Notes under the pieces: model-generated
Databases searched by the model: none
What the model saw: the letters and a program-made list of their open reading frames with translations, nothing else
Told to the model about the DNA's origin: nothing
Shown: piece after piece, positions 1-6,575 of the stretch
Position numbering within the stretch: the first letter of the stretch is position 1
How the letters are laid out: the number at the start of each line of letters is the position of its first letter
DNA from: CAG-557 sp045540315
GTDB taxonomy: Bacteria; Bacillota; Clostridia; Oscillospirales; Acutalibacteraceae
DNA: 9,213 bases
Direction of reading: 5' to 3'
Assembly: GCA_045540315.1 (NCBI GenBank)
Contig: JAZQHA010000017.1
Coordinates: 1-9,213, forward strand
Made by a program: the position numbers and the translations under genes

Positions 1-243
1 CATGAAAGCGAAATTATCCTGTTTGAAGCTGCGGCAAGGGCATTAAAGGAAATGCAGATAAAGAAGCTGCCCGATCTCGCCGCGCTGCGCAAGGAGTATA
101 GAAGCTTAAACGACAGGAAAACCAAATTGTATGAAGATTATCGGCAAGCCAAGAAGCAAATGCAGGAATACGGCGTTGTCAAAAAGAACGTCGATAGTAT
201 TCTTTACCCGTCCCAAAGCAGGGCGCGGGAGCAGGAGCGATAA
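1..243 (+). CDS. Relaxase/mobilization protein, C-terminal end (5' partial)
   Basis: The frame is open from base 1 and ends at TAA 241-243, giving 80 visible residues; the start and catalytic domain lie left of the window. The fragment is helical and charged, with a probable coiled coil across LRKEYRSLNDRKTKLYEDYR and a closing segment GVVKKNVDSIL before a loose polar tail. This coiled segment followed by a 'K-NVDSIL'-like end resembles the C-terminus of the MobA/VirD2-type relaxases of Tn1549-like elements, which nick oriT and pilot the strand into the recipient. No catalytic motif is visible, so the call depends on C-terminal resemblance and on the conjugation genes next door. It is the only gene here on the plus strand and points toward the minus-strand operon. 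An ATG at 52 is internal, not a start. A different coiled-coil mobilization protein remains possible. Confidence 0.72.
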   Translation, partial: HESEIILFEAAARALKEMQIKKLPDLAALRKEYRSLNDRKTKLYEDYRQAKKQMQEYGVVKKNVDSILYPSQSRAREQER

Positions 244-385
244 GGCGCAAAACATGGGGTGGCAAGTGGAATGTTAAGGGCTGAAAACGCCTGTGTTTCT
301 GCGGCTTCCAGCGCATGAAAACGACATAGACGATAAAGTATATTCAAACCCGCAAAAACGGCTTTCTAATTGTCCACGCAAGGAC

Positions 386-437
386 AAAAAAAGAACAGGG
401 GCGCGGTGCCGGAAATCGGCAACCGCGCCCCTGTTCT
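386..437 (-). terminator. Rho-independent terminator of the minus-strand conjugation operon
   Basis: A perfect 16-bp inverted repeat (392-407 with 422-437) continues inward as GCCG/CGGC (408-411 with 417-420) with one unpaired base at 421 and a 5-nt loop. Read on the minus strand the stem is followed by seven T (complement of A386-A392), the classic intrinsic terminator layout. It lies 7 nt past the TTRAP stop codon, at the end of the operon. On the plus strand no T-run follows the stem, so it should stop relaxase transcription poorly from that side. Confidence 0.85.
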
Positions 438-444
438 CTATGGG

Positions 445-654
445 CTATTCCTCGTCGGTCAAGATAAACTCCCTTTCGGAAAACTCGCTGTCCGTCATGG
501 CTTGCAGCTTGTTCACCGCTGCGGCGGCAAGCTGGCGCATATCCTCGTCCATGTAGGGCATGGCGGCAAGGATATTTTCAAGCGTTGTTTCCCGGCTGTC
601 CTCGGCGTAGATCGCAACAATGTTTTCTTCCTCAATGGTAAAGCGGGTATTCAT
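445..654 (-). CDS. TTRAP family (putative transposon-transfer assisting protein)
   Basis: A 69-residue acidic, probably all-helical protein. The opening MNTRFTIEEENIVAIY, the central leucine-rich helices (residues 20-50), and the pattern 'KLQAMTDSEFSE' near the end match the small TTRAP family of Firmicutes conjugative elements. The family is named for its location in transposons; its biochemical role is unknown. The ATG at 654 is preceded by GGAGG with about 9 nt spacing, inside the last codons of the upstream antirestriction gene, whose TGA is only 4 bp away, so translation is probably coupled. It is the last gene before the operon terminator. No membrane segment or signal peptide is present. 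The identification is good; the function is not established. Confidence 0.85.
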   Translation of the reverse strand: MNTRFTIEEENIVAIYAEDSRETTLENILAAMPYMDEDMRQLAAAAVNKLQAMTDSEFSEREFILTDEE

Positions 655-658
655 GCTA

Positions 659-3600
659 TCAAACCTCCAAATCCTTTTTATGCTCTTTCTGTTTATCTTT
701 CGGCTGCTGCGCCGCCTGTTTCTTGTATTCGTCCAGCTTCTTCAAAATGGACGGTTTTTTCTGCGGCTGTTCCCGTTTCTCGGCTTTTACCGCTTTTGCA
801 AGGTCGGTAACGGAAATCGCTTCCCCCGCCTTTGCCCGCTGCTCAAAATCCGCGACGGTGGGCGTTTGCGGCGTATTATTGATAAGCCCGTCAAAATTGT
901 TGTCGTTCTGCTCTATGGTGTCCTCGACGTGCTTTAAGGGATTATCCCGCTGCGGCTGCTCGGCGGCTATGGCATAAGCCTGTGTGCCATTTCCCATAAT
1001 GAGATACTTCCCGTCCTCCGACGCATGATGAAAACCAAAGCCCGCCGCTTCGATCTGTTCACGGCTCATATCGGTAATATGAAAATTGCCCCTCGGCGTT
1101 CTAACGGTTTCACCCGTCAAAAGGCTGTCGGGGGTCGCTTCCGGCTGCTGCTTTTCAAGCTGCCCGTCCTTGTAGGAATATCCTTGCGCCGCGATTGCTT
1201 CAAGGGTCTTGCCCGTAACGTCGCCATAAATCCGCTTGTCTGCGTCAACCAGCATTTGCAAAGTGTCTTGTACGGTGTCGGACAAGGCTTGCTGCTGTTC
1301 GGGCGGCAGCTTGTCAAATACGGGGGTCTGCTGCTCCTGCAAAAACTCCGGCACTTGCTGAAAACCGATACTGTCTACATAGTGGGCGGTGTCCTCGTCG
1401 TTCTGATGAAGCACAACAATGTCGGAAACGGAAAGGCTATGCCCCTTAAAGTCGGCGGGGTGGTCGATATTAAACCTTTCCCAAATGTCGCCCAGCGTCA
1501 TATCCTTTGTAAGCGGTGCAGTATAGACGAGTTCATAATTTACCCGGTCAATGGTAAGTCCAGCCGCTTGCAGACGGTCATAAGGCTCAAAGCGCAAGTC
1601 CCTTGTTTCGTCCCCGCGCTTTAACTGATAAATGGAAAAGGTATCGCCCTGCTCCTGCTCGGCTTGCCGCTGCTGCTGCAACTCGGTAAAATGCCCCTCA
1701 ATCTCGGTAATGAGTTCCTTTGCGGTGGTCTGTATTGTTTCAAGGGACGCTTTTAACTCGGTCATTTCCTTGCCGCTGCTCCAACCAGCCACATAGCCGA
1801 AAGAGTAATCGGAAGTATCAAGGCCGAAATGCTGGCAAACCGTATAAGCGACGCTTTCCGCTTCTACCTCGCAGGTATGGCGGTCAACGCGGTTTTGCTG
1901 CTCCGGCGGGGCGTTTAAGTCTACGTCGTGCAGCTTCGCATGGGCGATTTCGTGAATGGCGGTCTTTACCGCCTGTAATTCACTCACGCCCTCTTTGATT
2001 GCAATACGCTTGTCGGTCAAACTGAAATACCCATTTGCGCCGTTTGTGATCTGCTCAAATGCAATCGGGACGGGGGACGCTTTTTCAAGGGCGGCGAAAA
2101 AATCCTCGTACTGCTCCACATCGGCAAGCAGCGGTTTAACGGAAAGGTCGGGAAACTCCTTGCCCTCGGTCTGCGAAATATCAAAGACGGTTATAACCTT
2201 AAAGGCGGGGACGGTGATTTCCTTTTCTTCCTTTACCACTTTTCCCTCGCGGTCAAGCATGGGCTTTCTCGTTTCGGGGTCGATTTTATCAACCAGCTTT
2301 TTCACCTTGTAGGGCGCGGGGGCAAAGATTTTAATGCCTTTCTCGCCTTTCTTTACATGGCGGTCAAACTCCTTTTCCCATTGACGGAAGCCCATTACCA
2401 AATTGCCGCCCTGCATAGCAATTAGGATAGTGTTATTCAAACTATAATCATGGAACTTTGACATAGCGGTTAGAAACTCTTTGTAGCGGTCGCTGTCAAA
2501 AATCGCCTGTACGCCCTGTTCCAAACGCGCGGTGATCTCCTTTACCTTTTCGGCGGGCTTTTCGGAAGTAAGGATAATGGGGACGACGGGGCGGGGCTGC
2601 TGCGGCTCTGCGGCCTGTGCGTCTGCTTGCTGCGTTTCGGCTGCGTCCATATAGGCTTTGTCCTGTTCGCCGCGCTCCGGCTGCGGGTAACTCATAATGC
2701 GGTATTCTTCCGGCACTTCGCGCCCCTCAAACTGCCGTTCCCACTCGTCGCCGCTTTCCACGATATAGCCGTACTCGGTAAACGCGCCTTTTTCCTGCGC
2801 GGCAGCGTTCCTGCCAAAAGTAGAAAGGTCAATGCCGCCTTTCCATTCTTCGGGCATTTGTACCATGCCGGATTGATTTAAGTAATAGTCGCCCAAATCG
2901 TGGTAGTTATGTACTTCGGGGATATGGACGTAAAAATCCACGTTGTAGGTGAAGTCAATTACCTGTCCAATATTTGCAAGCCCGTTTTTCTGCTGCAAAG
3001 CTGCGTTCAGCTTGCCAACCTCGGCGGGGTCAAGCTGTTCGAGCCGCGCCGCAAGAAAATTGAGTTCGTCCACGTCGGCGGCGCATACCATTTCATAAGG
3101 CAAGGCAATATGTTTCTCCGGGTCGTCGGAATAGCCGCGAATGGAAAAATCCTGCGGGTTGTCGGCGGTAATGCCGACGTTCCGCATAGCTTCGTGCAAC
3201 TGCTCCTTTGTGGCGGGCATATCCAACCAATAGCCGCCGGGGTCGCCCGCGTCAAAGCGGCTGCGGTTGCCTATCATAATAGAAAACTGTTCGCTCATGT
3301 GTTCACGCTCCTTTTCCTGCCCGGTATTTTCGGGGATAGCTGCCGCCTGTTGCTGCTGCGGGGGTTCTTCGCCCTCTATGGTGTAGTCCGGCATGAGCAT
3401 ACCGTTTACTTTGAAATAGTCGGCGTACTCCTGCGGGATAGGCGGGGAGATTTCCGTAAACAAGCGGTCATACGCTTTGATACGCCCATTCAGATACTTT
3501 TCCATAGCTGCCTTGTCGGTGAAAACCTTTCTATCTTGTCCGGCAATCTTCGCTTGCCCGTTCCTGTTCGGGCTGTTGGTATAAACGCCCCATGTGAGAG

Positions 3601-4009
3601 AATAGGAGTAAGGGACGCTTTGCTGCTTCTCCCTGTCGTAACGGGTGTTTTCGTAAATGTGGTAATTCATCTGATATACCCGGTTGCTGCGAATATGGCG
3701 GTTATGCTCGGTGGTCTGCCACTCGTTAGCGGTGTGCTGGACGTGCGGCGTTCTCACATATTCAAGTGTTTTATCCAGCAAAAGCGTTCTTCCCGCCTGT
3801 TCTTCCCATGCGGCGGCGCGTTCTTTAAGGTCGTCAAAAATCGCCTGTTCTGCCGCCGCGCTTTCGCTGCGCATGGAAAGTAGCTGCGCAATCGGCAAGG
3901 AAGCATAAGGGGCAATCTCCCTGTCCTTTGCTTCAAAATATATCCGGCGTTCTATCCGCATGGTTTCGGCGGCTTCTAATTTGTCATGGTCGTATGAGGA
4001 ATACGGCAT
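659..4009 (-). CDS. Large polyvalent antirestriction protein: ArdA-like + ArdC-like zincin + YodL + DUF4316
   Basis: A 1116-residue multidomain cytoplasmic protein with no signal or membrane segment. (1) Residues 1-235: no firm domain assignment; charged N-terminal helices, then a Tyr/Asn-rich part and a Q-rich linker near 217-223. (2) Residues 241-440: ArdA-like DNA-mimic antirestriction domain, very acidic, with NYHDLGDYYLNQSG, MPEEW and FGRN resembling the Tn916 ArdA C-terminal half. (3) Residues 485-600: ArdC N-terminal ssDNA-binding-type domain (YKEFLTAMSKFHDYSLNN, GFRQWEKEF, KKGEKGIKI). (4) Residues 625-735: zincin metalloprotease-like domain with HEIAHAKLH (H686, E687, H690) and a downstream EVEAESVAY helix offering the third ligand. 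(5) Residues 788-890: YodL-like domain. (6) Residues 960-1050: DUF4316-like region with NPLKHVEDTIEQNDNN. (7) A basic C-terminal tail. By family it should shield incoming element DNA from host restriction; whether the zincin acts as a protease is unknown. An in-frame stop lies three codons upstream, fixing the longest ORF. The start is preceded only by AAAGGA about 14 nt away, so it is less certain than the frame. Confidence 0.88.
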   Translation of the reverse strand: MPYSSYDHDKLEAAETMRIERRIYFEAKDREIAPYASLPIAQLLSMRSESAAAEQAIFDDLKERAAAWEEQAGRTLLLDKTLEYVRTPHVQHTANEWQTTEHNRHIRSNRVYQMNYHIYENTRYDREKQQSVPYSYSLTWGVYTNSPNRNGQAKIAGQDRKVFTDKAAMEKYLNGRIKAYDRLFTEISPPIPQEYADYFKVNGMLMPDYTIEGEEPPQQQQAAAIPENTGQEKEREHMSEQFSIMIGNRSRFDAGDPGGYWLDMPATKEQLHEAMRNVGITADNPQDFSIRGYSDDPEKHIALPYEMVCAADVDELNFLAARLEQLDPAEVGKLNAALQQKNGLANIGQVIDFTYNVDFYVHIPEVHNYHDLGDYYLNQSGMVQMPEEWKGGIDLSTFGRNAAAQEKGAFTEYGYIVESGDEWERQFEGREVPEEYRIMSYPQPERGEQDKAYMDAAETQQADAQAAEPQQPRPVVPIILTSEKPAEKVKEITARLEQGVQAIFDSDRYKEFLTAMSKFHDYSLNNTILIAMQGGNLVMGFRQWEKEFDRHVKKGEKGIKIFAPAPYKVKKLVDKIDPETRKPMLDREGKVVKEEKEITVPAFKVITVFDISQTEGKEFPDLSVKPLLADVEQYEDFFAALEKASPVPIAFEQITNGANGYFSLTDKRIAIKEGVSELQAVKTAIHEIAHAKLHDVDLNAPPEQQNRVDRHTCEVEAESVAYTVCQHFGLDTSDYSFGYVAGWSSGKEMTELKASLETIQTTAKELITEIEGHFTELQQQRQAEQEQGDTFSIYQLKRGDETRDLRFEPYDRLQAAGLTIDRVNYELVYTAPLTKDMTLGDIWERFNIDHPADFKGHSLSVSDIVVLHQNDEDTAHYVDSIGFQQVPEFLQEQQTPVFDKLPPEQQQALSDTVQDTLQMLVDADKRIYGDVTGKTLEAIAAQGYSYKDGQLEKQQPEATPDSLLTGETVRTPRGNFHITDMSREQIEAAGFGFHHASEDGKYLIMGNGTQAYAIAAEQPQRDNPLKHVEDTIEQNDNNFDGLINNTPQTPTVADFEQRAKAGEAISVTDLAKAVKAEKREQPQKKPSILKKLDEYKKQAAQQPKDKQKEHKKDLEV
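3296..3315 (-). promoter_or_regulatory. Internal Shine-Dalgarno plus ATG at the ArdA domain boundary
   Basis: Within the large antirestriction gene the minus strand reads AAAAGGAG (3308-3315), 9 nt, then ATG (3296-3298), in frame as Met238. This sits exactly where the unassigned N-terminal region ends and the ArdA-like domain begins (MSEQFSIMIGNRSR). Strength and spacing equal or exceed those of the annotated start at 4009. An 879-residue shorter product could be made from here. Seen directly: motif and spacing. Use in vivo is inference, since the codons (Lys-Glu-Arg-Glu-His) could produce the motif by chance. Confidence 0.45.
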
Positions 4010-4035
4010 ATTCTTTCATCACGTCCTTTCTCGGT

Positions 4036-4064
4036 CATATAAGGGTTTGGGACTATCCCAACAA
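4036..4064 (-). promoter_or_regulatory. Possible weak promoter with an operator-like dyad
   Basis: On the minus strand TTGTTG (4059-4064) and TATATG (4036-4041) are separated by exactly 17 nt. Each is an imperfect match to the sigma-A boxes (about 3/6 and 4/6). A perfect dyad TTGGGA-N3-TCCCAA (4047-4061) lies mostly in the spacer and overlaps the -35, the kind of position a repressor could use. Transcription would begin just before the AAAGGA at 4024-4029, leaving a very short leader. This would give the antirestriction gene its own promoter. The dyad is certain; the promoter call is weak. Confidence 0.25.
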
Positions 4065-4067
4065 GCA

Positions 4068-4103
4068 AAATGCCCGCGCTCTCTATGGGAAGCGCGGGCA
4101 TTT
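4068..4103 (-). terminator. Intergenic hairpin, possible weak terminator or attenuator
   Basis: A perfect 13-bp inverted repeat (4068-4080 with 4091-4103), core GCCCGCGCT/AGCGCGGGC, around a 10-nt loop. On the minus strand it is followed by TTTT, then GCTT, so it resembles an intrinsic terminator with a short U-run. It lies between the VLP gene stop (4135) and the antirestriction gene start (4009). It could lower read-through from the transfer genes into the antirestriction gene, or protect the 3' end of a processed mRNA. Confidence 0.5.
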
Positions 4104-4106
4104 CTC

Positions 4107-4126
4107 GCAAACGGGTACTCGTTTGC
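4107..4126 (-). other. Small hairpin just after the VLP gene stop
   Basis: A 7-bp perfect inverted repeat GCAAACG / CGTTTGC (4107-4113 with 4120-4126) with a 6-nt loop, 8 nt beyond the VLP stop codon and directly before the stronger hairpin at 4068-4103. There is no T-run after it, so it is not a terminator on its own. Together the two stems make the gap highly structured in RNA. Function is not known. Confidence 0.4.
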
Positions 4127-4134
4127 TGTGCTTG

Positions 4135-4503
4135 CTATGTAGTTGTTTTTATCCGTAAACGCCTGTTTCTCTCGCTTTGGGCTTTCTGTCTGCGGCGTAT
4201 CTTTGCCGCGCAATCGGGGCAGTATTTCGCCCGGTTGCTGCCCGCCGCAAACGTGCTGCCGCATACCGCGCAACGCTTCAAATCGGTTTCCCCGCTGCGG
4301 GTGATCTGTTCGCAAAGCTGCCTGTCGGCGGGTAATACCGCTTCGCGGAAATAGCGGCATAGCAGCGAATAGCTGATACTCTGCACACAAACGCAAGTTT
4401 CCCCGTCGTCCAGCAGCAGACAATTCCCGCAATCGTTGTTTGCACAAGCGGCGCGGGTCATTTTCTTTACGGCGCGGTATTGCTTTTCATCAAGCCTTAT
4501 CAT
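4135..4503 (-). CDS. Cysteine-rich VLP domain protein
   Basis: A 122-residue protein with 11 cysteines. The N-terminal half carries C20, C25, C28, C37, C39, C49 and C64, with 'VLPAD' at residues 56-60 matching the VLP signature for which the family is named. The C-terminal half has a clear zinc ribbon, C78-x2-C81-x13-C95-x2-C98, followed by a strongly basic tail (IRRRQKAQSERNRRLRIK). The ribbon and basic tail suggest a nucleic-acid-binding protein; the reducing cytoplasm and lack of a signal peptide favour metal binding over disulfides. Its ATG overlaps the topB stop codon as ATGA (4500-4503), so it is probably translated by coupling. In related elements a protein of this family regularly follows the topoisomerase gene. 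The function of the family is unknown. Confidence 0.85.
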   Translation of the reverse strand: MIRLDEKQYRAVKKMTRAACANNDCGNCLLLDDGETCVCVQSISYSLLCRYFREAVLPADRQLCEQITRSGETDLKRCAVCGSTFAAGSNRAKYCPDCAAKIRRRQKAQSERNRRLRIKTTT

Positions 4504-6575
4504 TTTCGGTTCTGCTCGACGCGGAAGTTTACATACTTGCCGCCTGTGTCGGCAAGCAGCACAACTCCGTCAAAGGTCTTTCCCGTCTTGGTCGAGTACA
4601 TACCTTTGATTTTTACCTTTCCGTCTTTCAAAAGGGCGGCGGCAATCGCCTTTGTGAAAGCCTTTTTGCGCTGCTCAAAAAAGCGGTCATTCTTCCACAT
4701 CACAAAGCTGCAAGCCCTGTCGGAGCAGTAAAAGTTTTTCTTGCCCTCGTAAACCGCCGCGCCGCAACGGGGGCAAGTGCCGATTGCTTCCCGCTGCGGG
4801 GTAAACAGCTTCGCTTTATCCTCGGAAATCGCGGAATAGGTCTTGACAAGCCCCGCTGTCATTTCCTCAATCCCGCGCATGAAGTCGGCGGGGCTGTCGC
4901 TGCCCTTTGCAATCCCGGTAAGGCGCGTTTCCCATTCTGCCGTAAGCTGCGGGGACGTAAGGCTGTCGGGCAGAATAGCGACAAGGTTATACCCGTCCTT
5001 TGTGGGGATTAGCTTTTTGCCCTTGCGCTCGGCAAAGCCCGCGCTAATGAGTTTTTCAATGATACCCGCCCGCGTCGCGGTGGTGCCTAACCCTTTGCGC
5101 TCCGCGTCCTCCGGCGTGTCCTCCTTTCCCGCACTCTCCATAGCCGAAAGTAACGTATCTTCGGTAAATGCCTTTGGGGGCTGCGTGTAACGTTCGGAGA
5201 TCTCCGCTGCCGGATTGTCAAAGGTCTGCCCCTCGGCAAGCGGGGGTAAAACCGCTTCCGGCTCTGCGTCCTCGTCCTGTTCCCCGGACGCGGCGCGGGA
5301 TAGTCTTTCAATCTCGCGCCAACCCTCGCAAAGCGTCGTCCTGCCCTTTGCGGTAAAGGTATAGCCGCCGCAAGTGAAAACCGCCGTAACCGCTTCATAC
5401 TCATAGGGCGCGGCAACGGCGCAAAGCAGTTTTGCGCACACAAGGGTCATTAGCTTTTTCTCACTTTCGGCAAGGGAAGAAAAGCCCGTTTTCACAAACT
5501 CCGCTGTCGGCAAAATGGCGTGATGGTCGGTTACTTTGCTGTTGTCGCAAATCCTCGCAAGGTCGGCTTGCAGCTTCACGCCCTGCATAAAGGGGAGAGC
5601 AGCGCAAAGGCCGGTGATAAGTTCCTTTGTGCTGCCCTCCATATCGGAAGTGATATATTTGCTGTCGGTGCGGGGATAGGTCAAAAGCCGTTTTTCATAA
5701 AGGGCTTGCGCATAGTCAAGGGTCTGTTTCGCCGTAAACCCATACAAACGGTTTGCTTCCCGCTGCAAGGCGGTGAGGTCAAACAGTTTCGGCGGGGCTG
5801 CGGTCTTTTTCTCTTTTTTAAGGGAAGTACAAACGGCCTGCGATTTCTCGCAAGCCGCTTTCATCTGCCGCGCCGCCGCTTCGTCGTCCTGCCTTTCGGA
5901 AAGGGCGGCAACGCCGCCAACGTCCAGCCGGACGACATGATATTTCTCTTTCTTAAAGCTGCTGATTGCATAGTCGCGGTTTACCAGCATAGCAAGGGTG
6001 GGCGTTTGCACTCTGCCGACATTCAATGTTTTATGGTAGAGGATAGAGAAAAGGCGGGTCGCGTTAATGCCAATGAGCCAATCGGCCTTTGCTCTGCAAA
6101 GCGCGGATTGATAGAGGTTGTCATAGCCGCGCCCGTCTTTGAGATTTGAAAAGCCCTCGCGGATTGCACTTGCTTCCATGCTGCTAATCCAAAGGCGGGA
6201 AAAGGGCTTTTTGCAATTCGCCTGTTCATAGACAAAGCGGAAAATGAGTTCCCCCTCGCGCCCGCTGTCGCAAGCATTGATAATCTCGGTAACGTCGCTG
6301 CGGTGCATAAGGTCTTTGAGAATGGAAAACTGCTGCTCCTTGCCGCTGGCAACAATAAACTGCCACTCCTGCGGGACAATGGGAAGATCGTCGTACTTCC
6401 ATTTACGGAATTGTTCATTGTAGGTCGCCGCGTCTGCAAGGCTAATCAAATGCCCGATACACCACGACACAAGGTAGCCGCCGCCCTCAAAATATCCGCT
6501 GCGCTTTTCATTCGCGCCCATAACGGCGGCAATCGCCGCCCCGACGCTCGGTTTTTCTGCAATTACAAGTTTCAT
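4500..6575 (-). CDS. topB: DNA topoisomerase III (type IA), ICE-encoded
   Basis: A 691-residue type IA topoisomerase, which cuts one DNA strand through a tyrosyl-5'-phosphate link and passes another strand through; topoisomerase III enzymes mainly decatenate and resolve single-stranded junctions. The N-terminal Toprim domain starts MKLVIAEKPSVG and has the metal site ACDSGREGE (D103, E107). The motif GRVQTPTLA is at 187-195. The catalytic tyrosine is Y300 in TYPRTDS. The conserved GLGTTATRA is at 495-503. A four-cysteine zinc ribbon follows (C601, C604, C617, C622), then a short topoisomerase C-terminal repeat (about 630-691). All key residues are present, so it looks active. The start is ATG 6575 with AGGAGG about 10 nt upstream, overlapping the DUF4366 stop as ATGA. 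In conjugative elements it probably relieves topological strain or unlinks element DNA during transfer (inference). Confidence 0.96.
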   Translation of the reverse strand: MKLVIAEKPSVGAAIAAVMGANEKRSGYFEGGGYLVSWCIGHLISLADAATYNEQFRKWKYDDLPIVPQEWQFIVASGKEQQFSILKDLMHRSDVTEIINACDSGREGELIFRFVYEQANCKKPFSRLWISSMEASAIREGFSNLKDGRGYDNLYQSALCRAKADWLIGINATRLFSILYHKTLNVGRVQTPTLAMLVNRDYAISSFKKEKYHVVRLDVGGVAALSERQDDEAAARQMKAACEKSQAVCTSLKKEKKTAAPPKLFDLTALQREANRLYGFTAKQTLDYAQALYEKRLLTYPRTDSKYITSDMEGSTKELITGLCAALPFMQGVKLQADLARICDNSKVTDHHAILPTAEFVKTGFSSLAESEKKLMTLVCAKLLCAVAAPYEYEAVTAVFTCGGYTFTAKGRTTLCEGWREIERLSRAASGEQDEDAEPEAVLPPLAEGQTFDNPAAEISERYTQPPKAFTEDTLLSAMESAGKEDTPEDAERKGLGTTATRAGIIEKLISAGFAERKGKKLIPTKDGYNLVAILPDSLTSPQLTAEWETRLTGIAKGSDSPADFMRGIEEMTAGLVKTYSAISEDKAKLFTPQREAIGTCPRCGAAVYEGKKNFYCSDRACSFVMWKNDRFFEQRKKAFTKAIAAALLKDGKVKIKGMYSTKTGKTFDGVVLLADTGGKYVNFRVEQNRK

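Noticed and set aside
293..556. 87-codon plus-strand frame across the terminator
   Set aside because: It runs through the hairpin and antisense to TTRAP; no ribosome binding site or recognisable protein.
1025..1624. 199-codon open frame on the plus strand
   Set aside because: Antisense to the YodL region of the large protein; low-complexity translation with no domain.
2900..3883. 327-codon open frame on the plus strand
   Set aside because: It lies wholly antisense to the ArdA-containing gene. Its translation resembles no family, and the high GC of the true gene explains the lack of stops.
435..4089. The 10-mer TCTCTATGGG appears beside the terminator stem (435-444) and in the loop of the intergenic hairpin (4080-4089)
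   Set aside because: Ten bases shared twice, at different positions relative to the stems, is too little to claim a related element or duplicated site.
4019..4447. 142-codon open frame on the minus strand overlapping the VLP gene
   Set aside because: It is a different frame over the VLP protein, whose cysteine pattern and ATGA coupling to topB are convincing. The rest runs through the intergenic hairpins.
5520..6149. 209-codon open frame on the plus strand inside topB
   Set aside because: Antisense shadow of a gene with intact catalytic motifs; no ribosome binding site or recognisable protein.
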